Origin: JAHDHW01 sp963793295
GTDB taxonomy: Bacteria > Bacteroidota > Bacteroidia > Chitinophagales > Saprospiraceae
Assembly: GCA_963793295.1 (NCBI GenBank)
Contig: CAWBZX010000013.1
Location: forward strand, 186,001-250,000
Length of the DNA: 64,000 bases
Direction: 5' to 3'
Shown: positions 53,532-63,056 of the stretch, one piece after another
How the letters are laid out: every line of letters starts with the position of its first letter
Position numbering within the stretch: the stretch's first letter is position 1
Notes under the pieces: model-generated
Told to the model about the DNA's origin: nothing
Database searches by the model: none
Seen by the model: the letters and a program-made list of their open reading frames with translations, nothing else
Program-made: the position numbers and the translations under genes

Positions 53532-53768
53532 ACTGATAACTCCCATTTTTCAGCTCATTGGTTAATCCGCTTGTCCCTAAACACTATTTATAATTTTTTA
53601 AAATTAAGCGCGTGCTACGCAAATTGAAAATGCTGCCACAGGCTTAAAACTTTTCTTTTCTAATTACAATTATTTACGATATCGAATTTTCCAATTTTAT
53701 TTCATTGTTATTATTGTTATTAAATATGAAAACAATCGTTATATTGTAAAAATTAAATACTGTTACTT
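53532..53768. other. Intergenic region upstream of the first type A cargo gene
   Basis: About 237 bp, AT-rich, with no supported gene; it includes the 53720-53746 promoter-like element. Confidence 0.4.
53720..53746 (+). promoter_or_regulatory. Conserved promoter-like element, copy 1
   Basis: TTAAATATG at 53720-53728 and AATCGTTATATTG ending at 53746, 22 bp before the start codon, are conserved in the second gene pair at 57546-57573. TATATTG fits a relaxed -7 box. Confidence 0.5.
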
Positions 53769-54284
53769 ATGAAAATTAATAGCCTTTTAACTATCGGATT
53801 ACTTTTTTTGACCTCCTTTTTAATGGCTCAATCCATTGAAAGACAGCTCATAGGAGTAGCCGGGGGAAATAATACCAATGACCAGATTTTGCTTGATTGG
53901 ACCCTGGGAGAAGCTTTTACAACTTACGACAATACTCCATACGGTTCTTACAAAGAAGGGTTTTTGCAACCCATGAATTTGAATCAAAAACTGAATGAAC
54001 CTGCAACTGAGCCTAACAATGACCTATCCGGCCAAATTACTGCTGAAGTATTTCCCAATCCTTTCAACGGAGCATTTAATTTTCAGATCAATCAGGCGCA
54101 GGAATCAGACGCTCAGCTCACCATTTTGGATTATTCCGGGAAAGTTTTGATGAGAAAAATATTTCCTGCAGGCAGTCTTAAAATGGAGTGGGCGATGAAT
54201 GACTATCCTCCAGGATTGTATTTCTTACAATTCGAAGATGATTCCGGAATTTTAAGACAAAGTTTCAAATTGTTGAAATTTTAA
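53769..54284 (+). CDS. Short secreted protein with T9SS type A sorting domain
   Basis: The 171-residue protein has signal MKINSLLTIGLLFLTSFLMAQ, a middle with RQLIGVAGG, ILLDWTLGEAFTTYDN and LQPMNLNQKLNE, and a C-terminal sorting domain: FPNPFNGAFNFQINQAQESDAQLTILDYSG, LYFLQFEDDSGILRQSFKLLKF. This is the type A (TIGR04183-like) cargo signal for type IX export. It is 63 bp upstream of the tail-fibre-like gene; the pair recurs at 57.6 kb, so the two proteins probably work together. Confidence 0.88.
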   Translation: MKINSLLTIGLLFLTSFLMAQSIERQLIGVAGGNNTNDQILLDWTLGEAFTTYDNTPYGSYKEGFLQPMNLNQKLNEPATEPNNDLSGQITAEVFPNPFNGAFNFQINQAQESDAQLTILDYSGKVLMRKIFPAGSLKMEWAMNDYPPGLYFLQFEDDSGILRQSFKLLKF

Positions 54285-54347
54285 TACTATTTGTTTTTCA
54301 ATCCCATAAACTACTTTTTTTCACTTTAAAACTCAAAACAAAATCTC

Positions 54348-56528
54348 ATGAAAAAGATAATTTTTAACCTTCTAATACTCACCTTTTCCTTTTCGGCCCT
54401 TTTAGCTCAAAATATTCCTCAAGGAATGAGTTATCAGGCTGTAGCAAGAGATGCTGATGGCCAGTTGTTATCCAATGTCCCAATCAGTTTAAAAATCTCA
54501 TTAATCTCTAATATTGAAAGACATGGAATTGCTTACAGCGAAATTCACAAAGTAAAAACCAACGAATACGGTTTATTCAATTTTGTAATCGGACAAGGAG
54601 AATCTTCTGACGGCAGCTTCGAAGAAATACCCTGGGAGTCAGAAGAAATCTGGCTGGAAGTCGCCATGGACGCGAAAGCAGGAGAAGATTACAAAGTGAT
54701 GAATACTACCAAATTGCTCACCGTACCTTATGCGTTCCATGCTGGAAGCGCTAATGAACTGGTACCAATTAATCCAGAAGATGGCAGAGTGCCATGGTGG
54801 GGACAGCCTTGGTGGAATATTCAAGGACTCGAAAAAACAAATCCTGACAAACATTTCGTTGGAAATATCGATTCTGTCGATCTGGTCTTCAGGACAAATA
54901 ATATTGAATGGCAACGGATCAAAGCAGATGGAAATATCGTTCAGCATCGTAATGTAGAAATTGGAGAAAACCTGTATGTTACAGATACAACATTTACCAG
55001 AGTTTTGAAGACCGAAGAATTAATTGTTAGCGCCAATAAGCCAGATGAAGGTCAAGGAGGATATGTGGCCACTTTTGAAAATACCAACGATGATAAAGGC
55101 GATGGTATAAAAATAAAGCTCGGAAAAAACCGGCCCGTAGGACCTGAAATTGGACCTGATATTCCCATTTTTATTGGACCCTTGCTAGGTGTGGTAGATA
55201 AAACACATGATGTAGTAGATGCAATATTAGAACCCAATCAAGACAATTTATTAGATCTGTTTTCTCCATATCTAGATCCCAGCGCTGTTTTTGCTACTGG
55301 AGAACAGTATGATTTTTATTATGGTACGTTATGTTTCATGTCTCAAGGGATACTAAATGCGGGGCTTCAAGGGATAAACGACGGGTTAGGGCTTCCTTGG
55401 ACGGATAGAGATATAGCAATAGCATTGAATGGTCATGATCCTGTATTGTGTGCATTAAAAGAAGGAATAGAATTTGACTCATTGGAAGTACCATTTAGCG
55501 AATGGGTTGCTCCTTATAACACCTCAACTTTTAAAGATGAACTCTTGATAGAAGCTGATAGCGTTGAATGCCCAGACTGCTGGGATAATGCTGTTTGGTG
55601 TGAAGCTTTAGATGGCTTAATTGACGATTCAGATCTTTCCTATGATGTTAAGTGGAATACGTTCATTCCAGAAATTCCAGAAATCGAACTTTGTCAAGCG
55701 CTTGAGTTTGAAAATTATTTTTTGCCGGCATTTCCCTCACTTGATGATTCATCATCCCTAAATATGACGAATGAATTCATTAGTTTCGTAGATAGGAACG
55801 ATAATCTTGCAGGTGCGATTAAGGGTATTAGTACATATGATTTTGCGAATAGTTATATCGATGATTTTTTAATTCTAGATGTAGCTGCTGAAGTCATTGG
55901 AGTTGACCCGCTAGCAGCTATGGCTCAAGGAGTTAACCAAGTAGCAAAATTATCAAAGAAGTACAATGAATTGGGAGTAGAATATAGCTCTGGTCATGGT
56001 GATTATGCAGAATGGCTGGAACGTGAAAATCCAAATGAAAGGATCAGTACCGGAGATATCGTTGCTGTAAAAGGTGGTAAAATCACCAAAGACTTGACGG
56101 GTGCAGAACAAATTATGGCCGTTTCTTTTAGGCCCATCGTTTTAGGAAATATTCCAATTGAAGGAAAAGAACATCTTGGAAATAACATAGCTTTTATGGG
56201 ACAAATTCCGGTAAAAGTGATGGGACCAATCGAATCAGGAGACTACATTATTGCCAACCCTGAAGTTCCTGGTTATGGCATTGGTTTAAGCGAGGAAGAA
56301 ATGACTATCGCAGACCTTAAGTTGGCAGTTGGCCGGTCATGGGAATCTAATCTGGCTAACGGCCCTAAAATGGTGAATACAGTAATCGGTGTTCCCAGTG
56401 GTGATTACGTGAAGTTTCTTGAAAGTTACGAGCAAAAGATGTTAAATACTGAAGCACGAATGGAAGCAGTTGAATCTAAATTGGAGATGTTGTCTGAATT
56501 GATTTCTAAAGAAGGAAGAACAAATTAA
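54348..56528 (+). CDS. Large secreted tail-fibre-like protein (copy 1)
   Basis: The 726-residue product has a signal (LLILTFSFSALLAQ), a conserved N-terminal domain (about 20-140) with NIPQGMSYQAVARDADGQLL, YSEIHKVKTNEYGLFNFVIG and NTTKLLTVPYAFHAGSANELV, a variable middle (about 180-540) unlike the second copy, and a C-terminal module of SSGHGDYAEWLERENPNERI, GDIVAVKGGKITKDLTGAEQ and AFMGQIPVKVMGPIESGDYII. A coiled coil ends the chain. The layout resembles Bacteroidota surface proteins that share a tail-fibre/chaperone-type DYAEW module. Both ends match copy 2; the middle diverges, which is where specificity would lie. Confidence 0.82.
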   Translation: MKKIIFNLLILTFSFSALLAQNIPQGMSYQAVARDADGQLLSNVPISLKISLISNIERHGIAYSEIHKVKTNEYGLFNFVIGQGESSDGSFEEIPWESEEIWLEVAMDAKAGEDYKVMNTTKLLTVPYAFHAGSANELVPINPEDGRVPWWGQPWWNIQGLEKTNPDKHFVGNIDSVDLVFRTNNIEWQRIKADGNIVQHRNVEIGENLYVTDTTFTRVLKTEELIVSANKPDEGQGGYVATFENTNDDKGDGIKIKLGKNRPVGPEIGPDIPIFIGPLLGVVDKTHDVVDAILEPNQDNLLDLFSPYLDPSAVFATGEQYDFYYGTLCFMSQGILNAGLQGINDGLGLPWTDRDIAIALNGHDPVLCALKEGIEFDSLEVPFSEWVAPYNTSTFKDELLIEADSVECPDCWDNAVWCEALDGLIDDSDLSYDVKWNTFIPEIPEIELCQALEFENYFLPAFPSLDDSSSLNMTNEFISFVDRNDNLAGAIKGISTYDFANSYIDDFLILDVAAEVIGVDPLAAMAQGVNQVAKLSKKYNELGVEYSSGHGDYAEWLERENPNERISTGDIVAVKGGKITKDLTGAEQIMAVSFRPIVLGNIPIEGKEHLGNNIAFMGQIPVKVMGPIESGDYIIANPEVPGYGIGLSEEEMTIADLKLAVGRSWESNLANGPKMVNTVIGVPSGDYVKFLESYEQKMLNTEARMEAVESKLEMLSELISKEGRTN

Positions 56529-56637
56529 ATTTTGCTCGAATGAATAATTAATATTAGATATTGAAAAATAGCTTTAATATAAAAGTCTGTTTTTGAGTAT
56601 CTAATATTTTTAAATTTTTTTCTAAAAAAACTATCTA

Positions 56638-57228
56638 ATGGCTCAGAGGCTTGTTAAAAAATATTTATCATTTGTTATTTTAGCTCTTTTCCCTGTAATA
56701 GTATTCAGTCAAAACATATCAGACAAGCAACCTATTCACCCTGCTTTATTAGAAGCTGCCAAATCATTTTCGATTGAGGATTTATATGAAATGGGTGTTC
56801 GTAAGGACAATGATTCCTTATATATCAGCGAGGAGTCTGCACGGGCGCATTCAGATTTAGAATATAGAAAAATACTCTATCCGGAAATCTATTCCTGGGA
56901 AAAGACTTTAACGCTAATTGCAGCAATAGAATTAAAAAAAGCTTTTTGGCACTTGATCAATCTGTATCCGAAAGATCAAGAAAGTAAAGAATTTTCAGTC
57001 CGAATAATTCTAGGATATGATGGCCTATTTGATATGGAAAGAGTAATTATAAGTACTTTCTACACCTATGCCTTCATGGATCCGGAAATAGGTTCCATTA
57101 AAGATGGCAAAATAGATATTACCCGTCCTGATATTCTAGAAGAAAAATTACAAGTGGTTAAAGAAATGGTGACCTATATTCGTGCCTACCGCCAGCAGAA
57201 TGCTGCGTCAGATAAAAATAAAAAATAG
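56638..57228 (+). CDS. Secreted protein of unknown family (196 aa)
   Basis: Signal peptide MAQRLVKKYLSFVILALFPVIVFSQ, then 170 residues with KQPIHPALLEAAKSFSIEDLYEMGVR and VVKEMVTYIRAYRQQNA. I recognise no family. It follows copy 1 of the tail-fibre-like gene by 109 bp, and no corresponding gene exists after copy 2. However, the extra C-terminal segment of copy 2 (HEIFASYMPPELSDEVMEEA) has some helical similarity in style, which I did not align. Confidence 0.65.
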   Translation: MAQRLVKKYLSFVILALFPVIVFSQNISDKQPIHPALLEAAKSFSIEDLYEMGVRKDNDSLYISEESARAHSDLEYRKILYPEIYSWEKTLTLIAAIELKKAFWHLINLYPKDQESKEFSVRIILGYDGLFDMERVIISTFYTYAFMDPEIGSIKDGKIDITRPDILEEKLQVVKEMVTYIRAYRQQNAASDKNKK

Positions 57229-57595
57229 AATATCGACTATTTTAAAAAGCAATGGTTTAAACCCTAAACCTGCTTGCCTGATTAGTGTGACAATACCAAG
57301 ATTATCTAAACTACCCGTGAACAAAAGTTTTAAGTTTTGAGTGATTTAGATAGAGCCCCATTAGTTCAAATAATTTAAAATAAAAGGCGCTGCTTTCTTT
57401 CTTATCCCTATCATAATCTTTATTTATCAAGCAGCTTTTGAAAACTCAAATAGAGGTTTCTAATTGAAAAAATTCTCTAACTTCAGTTTGGTAATCCTAC
57501 TCTATTTTAATTAATTGTTTATTTAGATGATTGTTATTTACATTTTTAAATATGATAATAAATCGCTATATTGAAATAAATAAAAAATGTCGCTT
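57229..57595. other. Intergenic region upstream of the second cargo pair
   Basis: About 367 bp without a supported gene. It contains the 57546-57573 promoter-like element. Confidence 0.45.
57546..57573 (+). promoter_or_regulatory. Conserved promoter-like element, copy 2
   Basis: TTAAATATG at 57546-57554 and AATCGCTATATTG ending at 57573 match copy 1 with 1 nt difference in spacing. The distance to the ATG at 57596 is 22 bp, equal to copy 1, which also supports the 57596 start. Confidence 0.5.
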
Positions 57596-58105
57596 ATGAA
57601 AAAATCTCACCTTTTCACTATCGGATTACTCTTTTTAAGCTCCTTCTTAATCGCTCAATCTATTGAACGACAGTTAATAGGGGTCGCAGGAGAAAATGAT
57701 TCCGGTACACAAATATTACTCGATTGGACTTTAGGAGAAACGTTTACAGCTTACGACAATACCTTAATCGGTATTTACAAAGAAGGGTTTTTACAACCTG
57801 TGATTTTGAATCAAAATGAATCCACTACAGAACCTAACAATGAACTATCCGACCAAATTACCGCAGAAGTATTTCCTAATCCTTTCAGCGGAACTTTTAC
57901 ATTTCAGATCAGTGATGCACAGGAAAAAGATGCACAGCTTACCATTTTAGATTATTCTGGAAAAAATTTGATAAAAAAAATATTTCCTGCAGGCAGTCTT
58001 AAAATGGAATGGACGATGAGTGACTACCCTGCCGGATTGTATTTCTTACAATTCGCTGATGATTCCGGAATTTTAAGACAAAGTTTCAAATTGTTGAAAT
58101 TGTAA
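57596..58105 (+). CDS. Short secreted protein with T9SS type A sorting domain (paralogue)
   Basis: 169-residue paralogue of the gene at 53769. The start at 57596 (MKKSHLFTIGLLFLSSFLIAQ) is chosen because it aligns with the paralogue start and keeps the 22-bp spacing to the conserved upstream element; an ATG at 57587 is also in frame. The C-terminal domain FPNPFSGTFTFQISDAQEKD, TILDYSGKNLIKKIFPAGSL is close to the first copy. It precedes the second tail-fibre-like gene by 73 bp. The two pairs appear to be a block duplication. Confidence 0.88.
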   Translation: MKKSHLFTIGLLFLSSFLIAQSIERQLIGVAGENDSGTQILLDWTLGETFTAYDNTLIGIYKEGFLQPVILNQNESTTEPNNELSDQITAEVFPNPFSGTFTFQISDAQEKDAQLTILDYSGKNLIKKIFPAGSLKMEWTMSDYPAGLYFLQFADDSGILRQSFKLLKL

Positions 58106-58178
58106 GAACTACTGTAAAATTAGATCTCTCCACTTTTTCGTCCCAAAACTTTTCTTTTTTCACTTAAAAACTAATCTA

Positions 58179-60299
58179 ATGAAAAAGTTACTTTTCAATG
58201 CTATAATTATTTTATTTTCCACTACCTCGCTTCTAGCTCAAAACATTCCTCAAGGAATGAGTTACCAGGCTGTTGCCAGGGATGCAAATGGTCAGTTGTT
58301 ATCCGATGTCCCAATAAGTTTAAAAATTTCGTTAATCTCTAATATTGAAAGACATGACGTTGCTTATAGCGAAATTCACAAAGTAAAAACCAACGAATAC
58401 GGTTTATTCAATTTTGTAATTGGACAAGGAGAAGCGCTATCAGGAGACTTTGAAGAAATACCCTGGGAGTCAAAAGAAATCTGGCTGGAAGTCGCGATGG
58501 ACGCCAAAGCAGGAGAAAACTTCAAAGAGATGAATACGACAAAATTACTTACTGTGCCTTATGCTTTCCATGCCGGAAGTGCTAATGAACTTGTCCCGAT
58601 AAATCCAAACGGTGATGGCAGAGTGCCTTGGTGGGGACAGCCCTGGTGGAATATTGAAGGCCTCGAAAAAACAAACCCGGACAAACATTTTGTCGGTAAC
58701 ATCGATTCTGTTGATCTGGTTTTTCGGACTAACAACCTTGAAAGGCTACGCATAAAAGCTAATGGAGAAATTGTTATGCCTGGAGATGTTAAAATCGGCG
58801 GATCTTTGGAAGTAAATGGTGATTCCACAATTGTTCAAAACCTTTACGTCCGGGGCTACGAAGCTATAGTTGACAGTTTTCTTCTTGTAAGAGAGGATGC
58901 TTCTTTTGGTGATAATGTTACCATTGTAAATAATATCACAGCTGGAGGAGACGGAACATTTCAAAACATACATGCCTTAAATAACGGTAATATTGATAAT
59001 GATTTAACAGTTGGTGGCAAATCGGGTTTAAACGGTCAGGTAACTATAAAAGCTAATGTGGGAGGTGGAGATGGAAATTATAATTCCTATCCTCTCCGAG
59101 TGGAAGGAAGTGGGCAAGGTATCGCCATAAAAGCAAACGCGGGGACACCAAACAATAGCAATAATTTTATTACATTTTTTGACAGTGGCAATTCTGCAAT
59201 TGGTCGAATTGAAGGAGAAACTACCTTGGAAGCCGTCACCACACCTGAATATATTTTTGATAATGCTCTTTTGGTAGCAGAAGAAGTAAAAGCTATTGCT
59301 AATGTAGTTTCTGCCGCAATTCCAGTTGCAACTGTAGGTACACCAGTTGCTCAAGCTGGCCCTTGTGGAGCTTGTATCGCTATGGCAGCAGCAGATCTAG
59401 TTTTAGCATCAGCAAATTTAGTTGGATATAATGCTTTTGCTCTTACTAACCTAGGGGTAACGTATCAGTCTGGATCTGCAGATTACGCTGAGTGGTTAGA
59501 ACGCAATGATCTGAATGAACGCATATCAGCAGGTGATATCGTAGGTGTAAATGGTGGCAAAATTTCTAAATACACTACTAATGCTCAACAGTATATGGTG
59601 ATCTCAACAAAGCCAGCGATATTAGGAAATATGCCAATGGATGGGAATGAGGATTTATATGAAAAAGTTGCTTTTATGGGGCAAATTCCAGTTAAAGTTA
59701 GAGGGATTGTTTTGTCAGGAGATTATATTCTCCCTTCAGGAAATAATGACGGGACTGGAATAGCTGTATCACCAGATGACATTAAAGCTGAACAGTACCG
59801 TGAGATCGTTGGCGTAGCGTGGTCTTCAGCTTTTTTAGATAATGGAATTTCTTTGATAAATATGGCAATTGGGCTTAATGCCAATGATGTTGCAAACTTA
59901 GCCGTTCAGCAGGAAAAGAAAATCAAAGATTTGGAAAATAATTTCAAATCTTTAGAACAACGTTTATTCGCTTTAGAAAATGGATCTGATTATACTCCAA
60001 ACGAAGTGACAGCTGAAGTTTCAGCATTAGAAATGGAAACTACAACAGAAAAGGTGATGACAAGACATGAAATATTTGCATCGTACATGCCACCTGAACT
60101 TAGTGATGAGGTAATGGAAGAAGCAATGCTTTACTTAGAGAATGAATATAAAGCTCTAGGAATAAGTTTTGAGGATCACCCTGGGTTAAATAGACTATTT
60201 ACAGATGTTGCCTATAAAGCAGAAGTAATTAAAAAAACTCAGGATAATTATAAAAAAACTTATCAGAACCTCAAGGAAATAGAAGCGCAAAGAAATTAA
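58179..60299 (+). CDS. Large secreted tail-fibre-like protein (copy 2)
   Basis: 706-residue paralogue of 54348-56528. Shared N-terminal domain (NIPQGMSYQAVARDANGQLL) and shared C-terminal GSADYAEWLERNDLNERISA, GDIVGVNGGKIS, VAFMGQIPVKVRGIVLSGDY modules. The middle differs: beta-helix-like strands such as MPGDVKIGGSLEVNGDSTIV, NGNIDNDLTVGGKSGLNGQV typical of tail-fibre/tailspike-like repeats. An added C-terminal helical segment (about 625-706: RHEIFASYMPPELSDEVMEE, ...KKTYQNLKEIEAQRN) is absent from copy 1. It is followed by a terminator. Confidence 0.82.
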   Translation: MKKLLFNAIIILFSTTSLLAQNIPQGMSYQAVARDANGQLLSDVPISLKISLISNIERHDVAYSEIHKVKTNEYGLFNFVIGQGEALSGDFEEIPWESKEIWLEVAMDAKAGENFKEMNTTKLLTVPYAFHAGSANELVPINPNGDGRVPWWGQPWWNIEGLEKTNPDKHFVGNIDSVDLVFRTNNLERLRIKANGEIVMPGDVKIGGSLEVNGDSTIVQNLYVRGYEAIVDSFLLVREDASFGDNVTIVNNITAGGDGTFQNIHALNNGNIDNDLTVGGKSGLNGQVTIKANVGGGDGNYNSYPLRVEGSGQGIAIKANAGTPNNSNNFITFFDSGNSAIGRIEGETTLEAVTTPEYIFDNALLVAEEVKAIANVVSAAIPVATVGTPVAQAGPCGACIAMAAADLVLASANLVGYNAFALTNLGVTYQSGSADYAEWLERNDLNERISAGDIVGVNGGKISKYTTNAQQYMVISTKPAILGNMPMDGNEDLYEKVAFMGQIPVKVRGIVLSGDYILPSGNNDGTGIAVSPDDIKAEQYREIVGVAWSSAFLDNGISLINMAIGLNANDVANLAVQQEKKIKDLENNFKSLEQRLFALENGSDYTPNEVTAEVSALEMETTTEKVMTRHEIFASYMPPELSDEVMEEAMLYLENEYKALGISFEDHPGLNRLFTDVAYKAEVIKKTQDNYKKTYQNLKEIEAQRN

Positions 60300-60323
60300 A
60301 ATAAGACAACCCACTTTTTACTT

Positions 60324-60357
60324 AAAAGCGTCATTGGAGTAATTCTATGACGCTTTT
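60324..60357 (+). terminator. Terminator after the second tail-fibre-like gene
   Basis: AAAAGCGTCAT (60324-60334) pairs with ATGACGCTTTT (60347-60357) over 11 bp, followed by TTGTTTTTTA, a classic intrinsic terminator 25 bp after the stop. Confidence 0.85.
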
Positions 60358-60379
60358 TGTTTTTTATATAAACCTTTTT

Positions 60380-60736
60380 CTAATAAAGAAGCGGCTCAAA
60401 CCTTAAGCCAACTTGCCATAACAAAGTAACCGATATCAAAGCAATATTTAAATACCTGCGAATAAACGTTTTCAATTTTCTGCGATTCGGTTGAAAACCC
60501 ATCATTTCAAATAATTCAGCATAAAAAGTATGATCATCACTTTCATCCAGCCCATGCCTTTTGTTCAACAAACAACTTTTAAAAATAATAAATTGAGCAA
60601 TCACCAGGAAATAAATAGGAATCATGATTTTCCATGAAAACAAAAAAAGCCCTGTCCAAGCTACAATGACCACGAGCAAGTGAATAAAGAAGTATATTTT
60701 TTCTTCGGTTGAATAAGATTCCAAACTCTTTTTCAT
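60380..60736 (-). CDS. Hypothetical small membrane protein (118 aa)
   Basis: Two or three TM segments (FFIHLLVVIVAWTGLFLFSW, about 14-33; MIPIYFLVIAQFIIF, about 35-50; and LNIALISVTLLWQVGL near the C-terminus) with a polar HGLDESDDHTFYAELFEMMG region between. I recognise no family. It lies 20 bp after the kinase-like gene on the same strand, so they may be co-transcribed. Confidence 0.6.
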   Translation of the reverse strand: MKKSLESYSTEEKIYFFIHLLVVIVAWTGLFLFSWKIMIPIYFLVIAQFIIFKSCLLNKRHGLDESDDHTFYAELFEMMGFQPNRRKLKTFIRRYLNIALISVTLLWQVGLRFEPLLY

Positions 60737-60756
60737 GAAAACAAAGAAAATAAAAA

Positions 60757-62172
60757 TTATGCTCTGGAGCTTTGGGCAAGCATTATTTTTTGAGTAGCTA
60801 TATCTTTAAAAGCCTCTAACCAACAATCAATTAACCAAATTGCTTGTTTATGAATCCGCTTTTGATTTATAAATAACCTTACATAATATGCACAATTTAA
60901 AAGTAAATACAATTGATAATGCAAATCAAAATCAATGTCGTATTTGCCAATTAATTTTCTGACTGCTGGATGCCGTCTCATTTGATTGATCGCTTCAGAA
61001 ATTACTTTAAATGAACTTCTTTTAATCAAAACATGAGATTGAAAAATAAAATGGAATAAATCAAAAAGCATGGGCCGGTGGAGCGAAGCCAATTCCCAAT
61101 CGTAAATATATAATTGATCTTTGCCCAGGTACATGTTCCAGGGTGTGAAATCCCCGTGAGAATAGGCTATAGGCAGCTCCAAATGTTCATCAAACTGTTG
61201 TGATAGTTCGTACATTTTACCTATCATCTGGCGAACTTTTACCGAAAATGATGATGCTGAATCCTTATAATCAACGAATAAAGAAAAAATATCATCCATC
61301 GATTGATTCCAGCTCGGAATTGAAGACAGGGAACAGTACCGTGTCGTTTGATCATACAATTCTGTAAGTGCCAAATAGTGTAAATCTTGCAAATGGGAAT
61401 AATGGGAATTATTATTTGATTTGATATTGGACAGACTAACTCCACCTGACAATAAATGGGCTTTAGGTACTACAATATTTTCAAATTTAAATTGCCCCAA
61501 ACAACGCAAATGATTCCATTCATTTTGGATCAACACTTTCGCGTTTTCCGTCAAAGGATATTTAATGAATTGTGTGGTTTCTTTTTCTTTGTGCAAAGCA
61601 ATTATTGCTTTACGATTAAGACCAACCGTACCTGTAAAAATGGAAAAACTGTGATCTTCTCCTGCATACAACTGCTGAACGTAATTTTCCTTTTTTGAAT
61701 ACAAGACAAATTTTCCAGAACAAATCAAATGCTGCGTTTGTGTTTGGAAAGCTAGTTTTACAACTTGCTGAAAAACGGATGCTTTGAGTCCCGAACTATT
61801 ATAAAGACTAAGAAAACCCGGGTGTTTTAATGCTGTCGGAAATATCCAACGAATCGCACCATCCGGACTATTGATAAAATAAAAGGCTTCAGAATGGAAC
61901 TCTTTATAATGCTGAACTTTCAAACTGAAATCAAAAATGAAATCAAAAGGCTTAAAAATTTCAGCAGTGCCTTTTTCACCCGAAAGATTGATTAACACTT
62001 TCTTTCCCAGGAGCAGATTACCCTTTTCATCTAAACGATCCGTGATTTTAATACCTTCTAAGGAATTATCAATTATAGACTTTTTAGGATCATAAACCAA
62101 TACCTCTTCAGGCAGTTGAAAGACCTTTATAAGAATCTGTAAATCATCCAGAAATGTTGAAGGATTGCGCAT
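60757..62172 (-). CDS. APH/ChoK-like phosphotransferase with N-terminal extension
   Basis: The 471-residue protein carries the protein-kinase-like catalytic core of aminoglycoside/choline kinases in its C-terminal half: YSHGDFTPWNMYLGKDQLYIYDWE has the catalytic HGDxxxxN and the metal-binding D of YDWE, and HRPMLFDLFHFIFQ follows. The first 230 residues form an extra region (FYFINSPDGAIRWIFPTAL, KIIALHKEKETTQFIKYPL) that holds the N-lobe. The substrate is unknown; polysaccharide-cluster kinases in Bacteroidota look similar. No sugar-transferase cluster is adjacent. Confidence 0.75.
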   Translation of the reverse strand: MRNPSTFLDDLQILIKVFQLPEEVLVYDPKKSIIDNSLEGIKITDRLDEKGNLLLGKKVLINLSGEKGTAEIFKPFDFIFDFSLKVQHYKEFHSEAFYFINSPDGAIRWIFPTALKHPGFLSLYNSSGLKASVFQQVVKLAFQTQTQHLICSGKFVLYSKKENYVQQLYAGEDHSFSIFTGTVGLNRKAIIALHKEKETTQFIKYPLTENAKVLIQNEWNHLRCLGQFKFENIVVPKAHLLSGGVSLSNIKSNNNSHYSHLQDLHYLALTELYDQTTRYCSLSSIPSWNQSMDDIFSLFVDYKDSASSFSVKVRQMIGKMYELSQQFDEHLELPIAYSHGDFTPWNMYLGKDQLYIYDWELASLHRPMLFDLFHFIFQSHVLIKRSSFKVISEAINQMRRHPAVRKLIGKYDIDFDLHYQLYLLLNCAYYVRLFINQKRIHKQAIWLIDCWLEAFKDIATQKIMLAQSSRA

Positions 62173-62207
62173 ACTTTTGCAATAGCAAGAAATGCTCCAA
62201 ATCCTTA

Positions 62208-63056
62208 CTATAAAGCAACACCAAAGGTATCTCCTTCCCTCAAATCACCGGTTTGAAGTCCTTTGTAAAACCATTCCATTCGTTGTTTTGAAGTGCCATG
62301 CGTGAACGAATCCGGAACAACATAACCTCTGGCTTGCATTTGAATCCGGTCATCGCCAACTGCACTAGCTGCATTGATGGCTTCCTCCAGATCACCTTCC
62401 TCCAAAATATTTTTCATTTTTTGTGCATGATGCGCCCATACTCCTGCAAGAAAATCGGCTTGGAGTTCTAATCGAACGGACAACTTATTCGCTGCTGTTT
62501 TACTCATTTTTCGTTGTTGGGAAGCCACTTCTGAAGTAATGCCTAAAAGGTACTGGACATGATGCCCCACTTCGTGCGCAACAATGTAAGCCATTGCAAA
62601 ATCTCCCGGAGCCTTAAACCGTGTTTTAAGTTGCTGGTAAAAACTCAAATCAATATATAGTTTTTGATCGGCAGGGCAATAAAAAGGTCCCGTTGCTGCA
62701 CTAGCAAATCCACAAGCGGAACGATCCTCCCCACTAAATAAAACCAACGTTGGTTCTACATAATTTCGATTGAGCTGATCCCTAAATAATTTTTTCCACA
62801 CATCTTCTGTATCTTTTAAAACGACGGATACAAATTTGGCCAATTCGTCTTCTTCAGCATTTGTAGTTTGTGTCGTATTTTGCTCAATAGGCTGTGACTG
62901 TATTTGCTGAAGTGCCTTTTCAGGATCTTCTCCCAGAAGTACGGCCAGAAAAAATATTATCACAGCACCGATACCTATGCCTGCTCCAACTTTTTTTCCG
63001 GATCCTCTCCTCCGGTCCTCAACATTTGAACTACTTTGTCTGCTTTGCCAGCGCAT
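62208..63056 (-). CDS. Neutral zinc metallopeptidase (YpfJ family)
   Basis: The start at 63056 (MRWQSRQSSSNVEDRRRG) is preferred over 63122 because this is the YpfJ N-terminus; the product has 282 residues. A basic tail precedes one TM (VGAGIGIGAVIIFFLAVLLG, about 22-41). The catalytic zinc site is IVAHEVGHHVQYLLG, with the third ligand in ELQADFLAGVWAHH. CGFASAATGPFYCPADQKLYID is a conserved family stretch. It is an inner-membrane-anchored periplasmic protease of unknown substrate. Confidence 0.92.
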   Translation of the reverse strand: MRWQSRQSSSNVEDRRRGSGKKVGAGIGIGAVIIFFLAVLLGEDPEKALQQIQSQPIEQNTTQTTNAEEDELAKFVSVVLKDTEDVWKKLFRDQLNRNYVEPTLVLFSGEDRSACGFASAATGPFYCPADQKLYIDLSFYQQLKTRFKAPGDFAMAYIVAHEVGHHVQYLLGITSEVASQQRKMSKTAANKLSVRLELQADFLAGVWAHHAQKMKNILEEGDLEEAINAASAVGDDRIQMQARGYVVPDSFTHGTSKQRMEWFYKGLQTGDLREGDTFGVAL

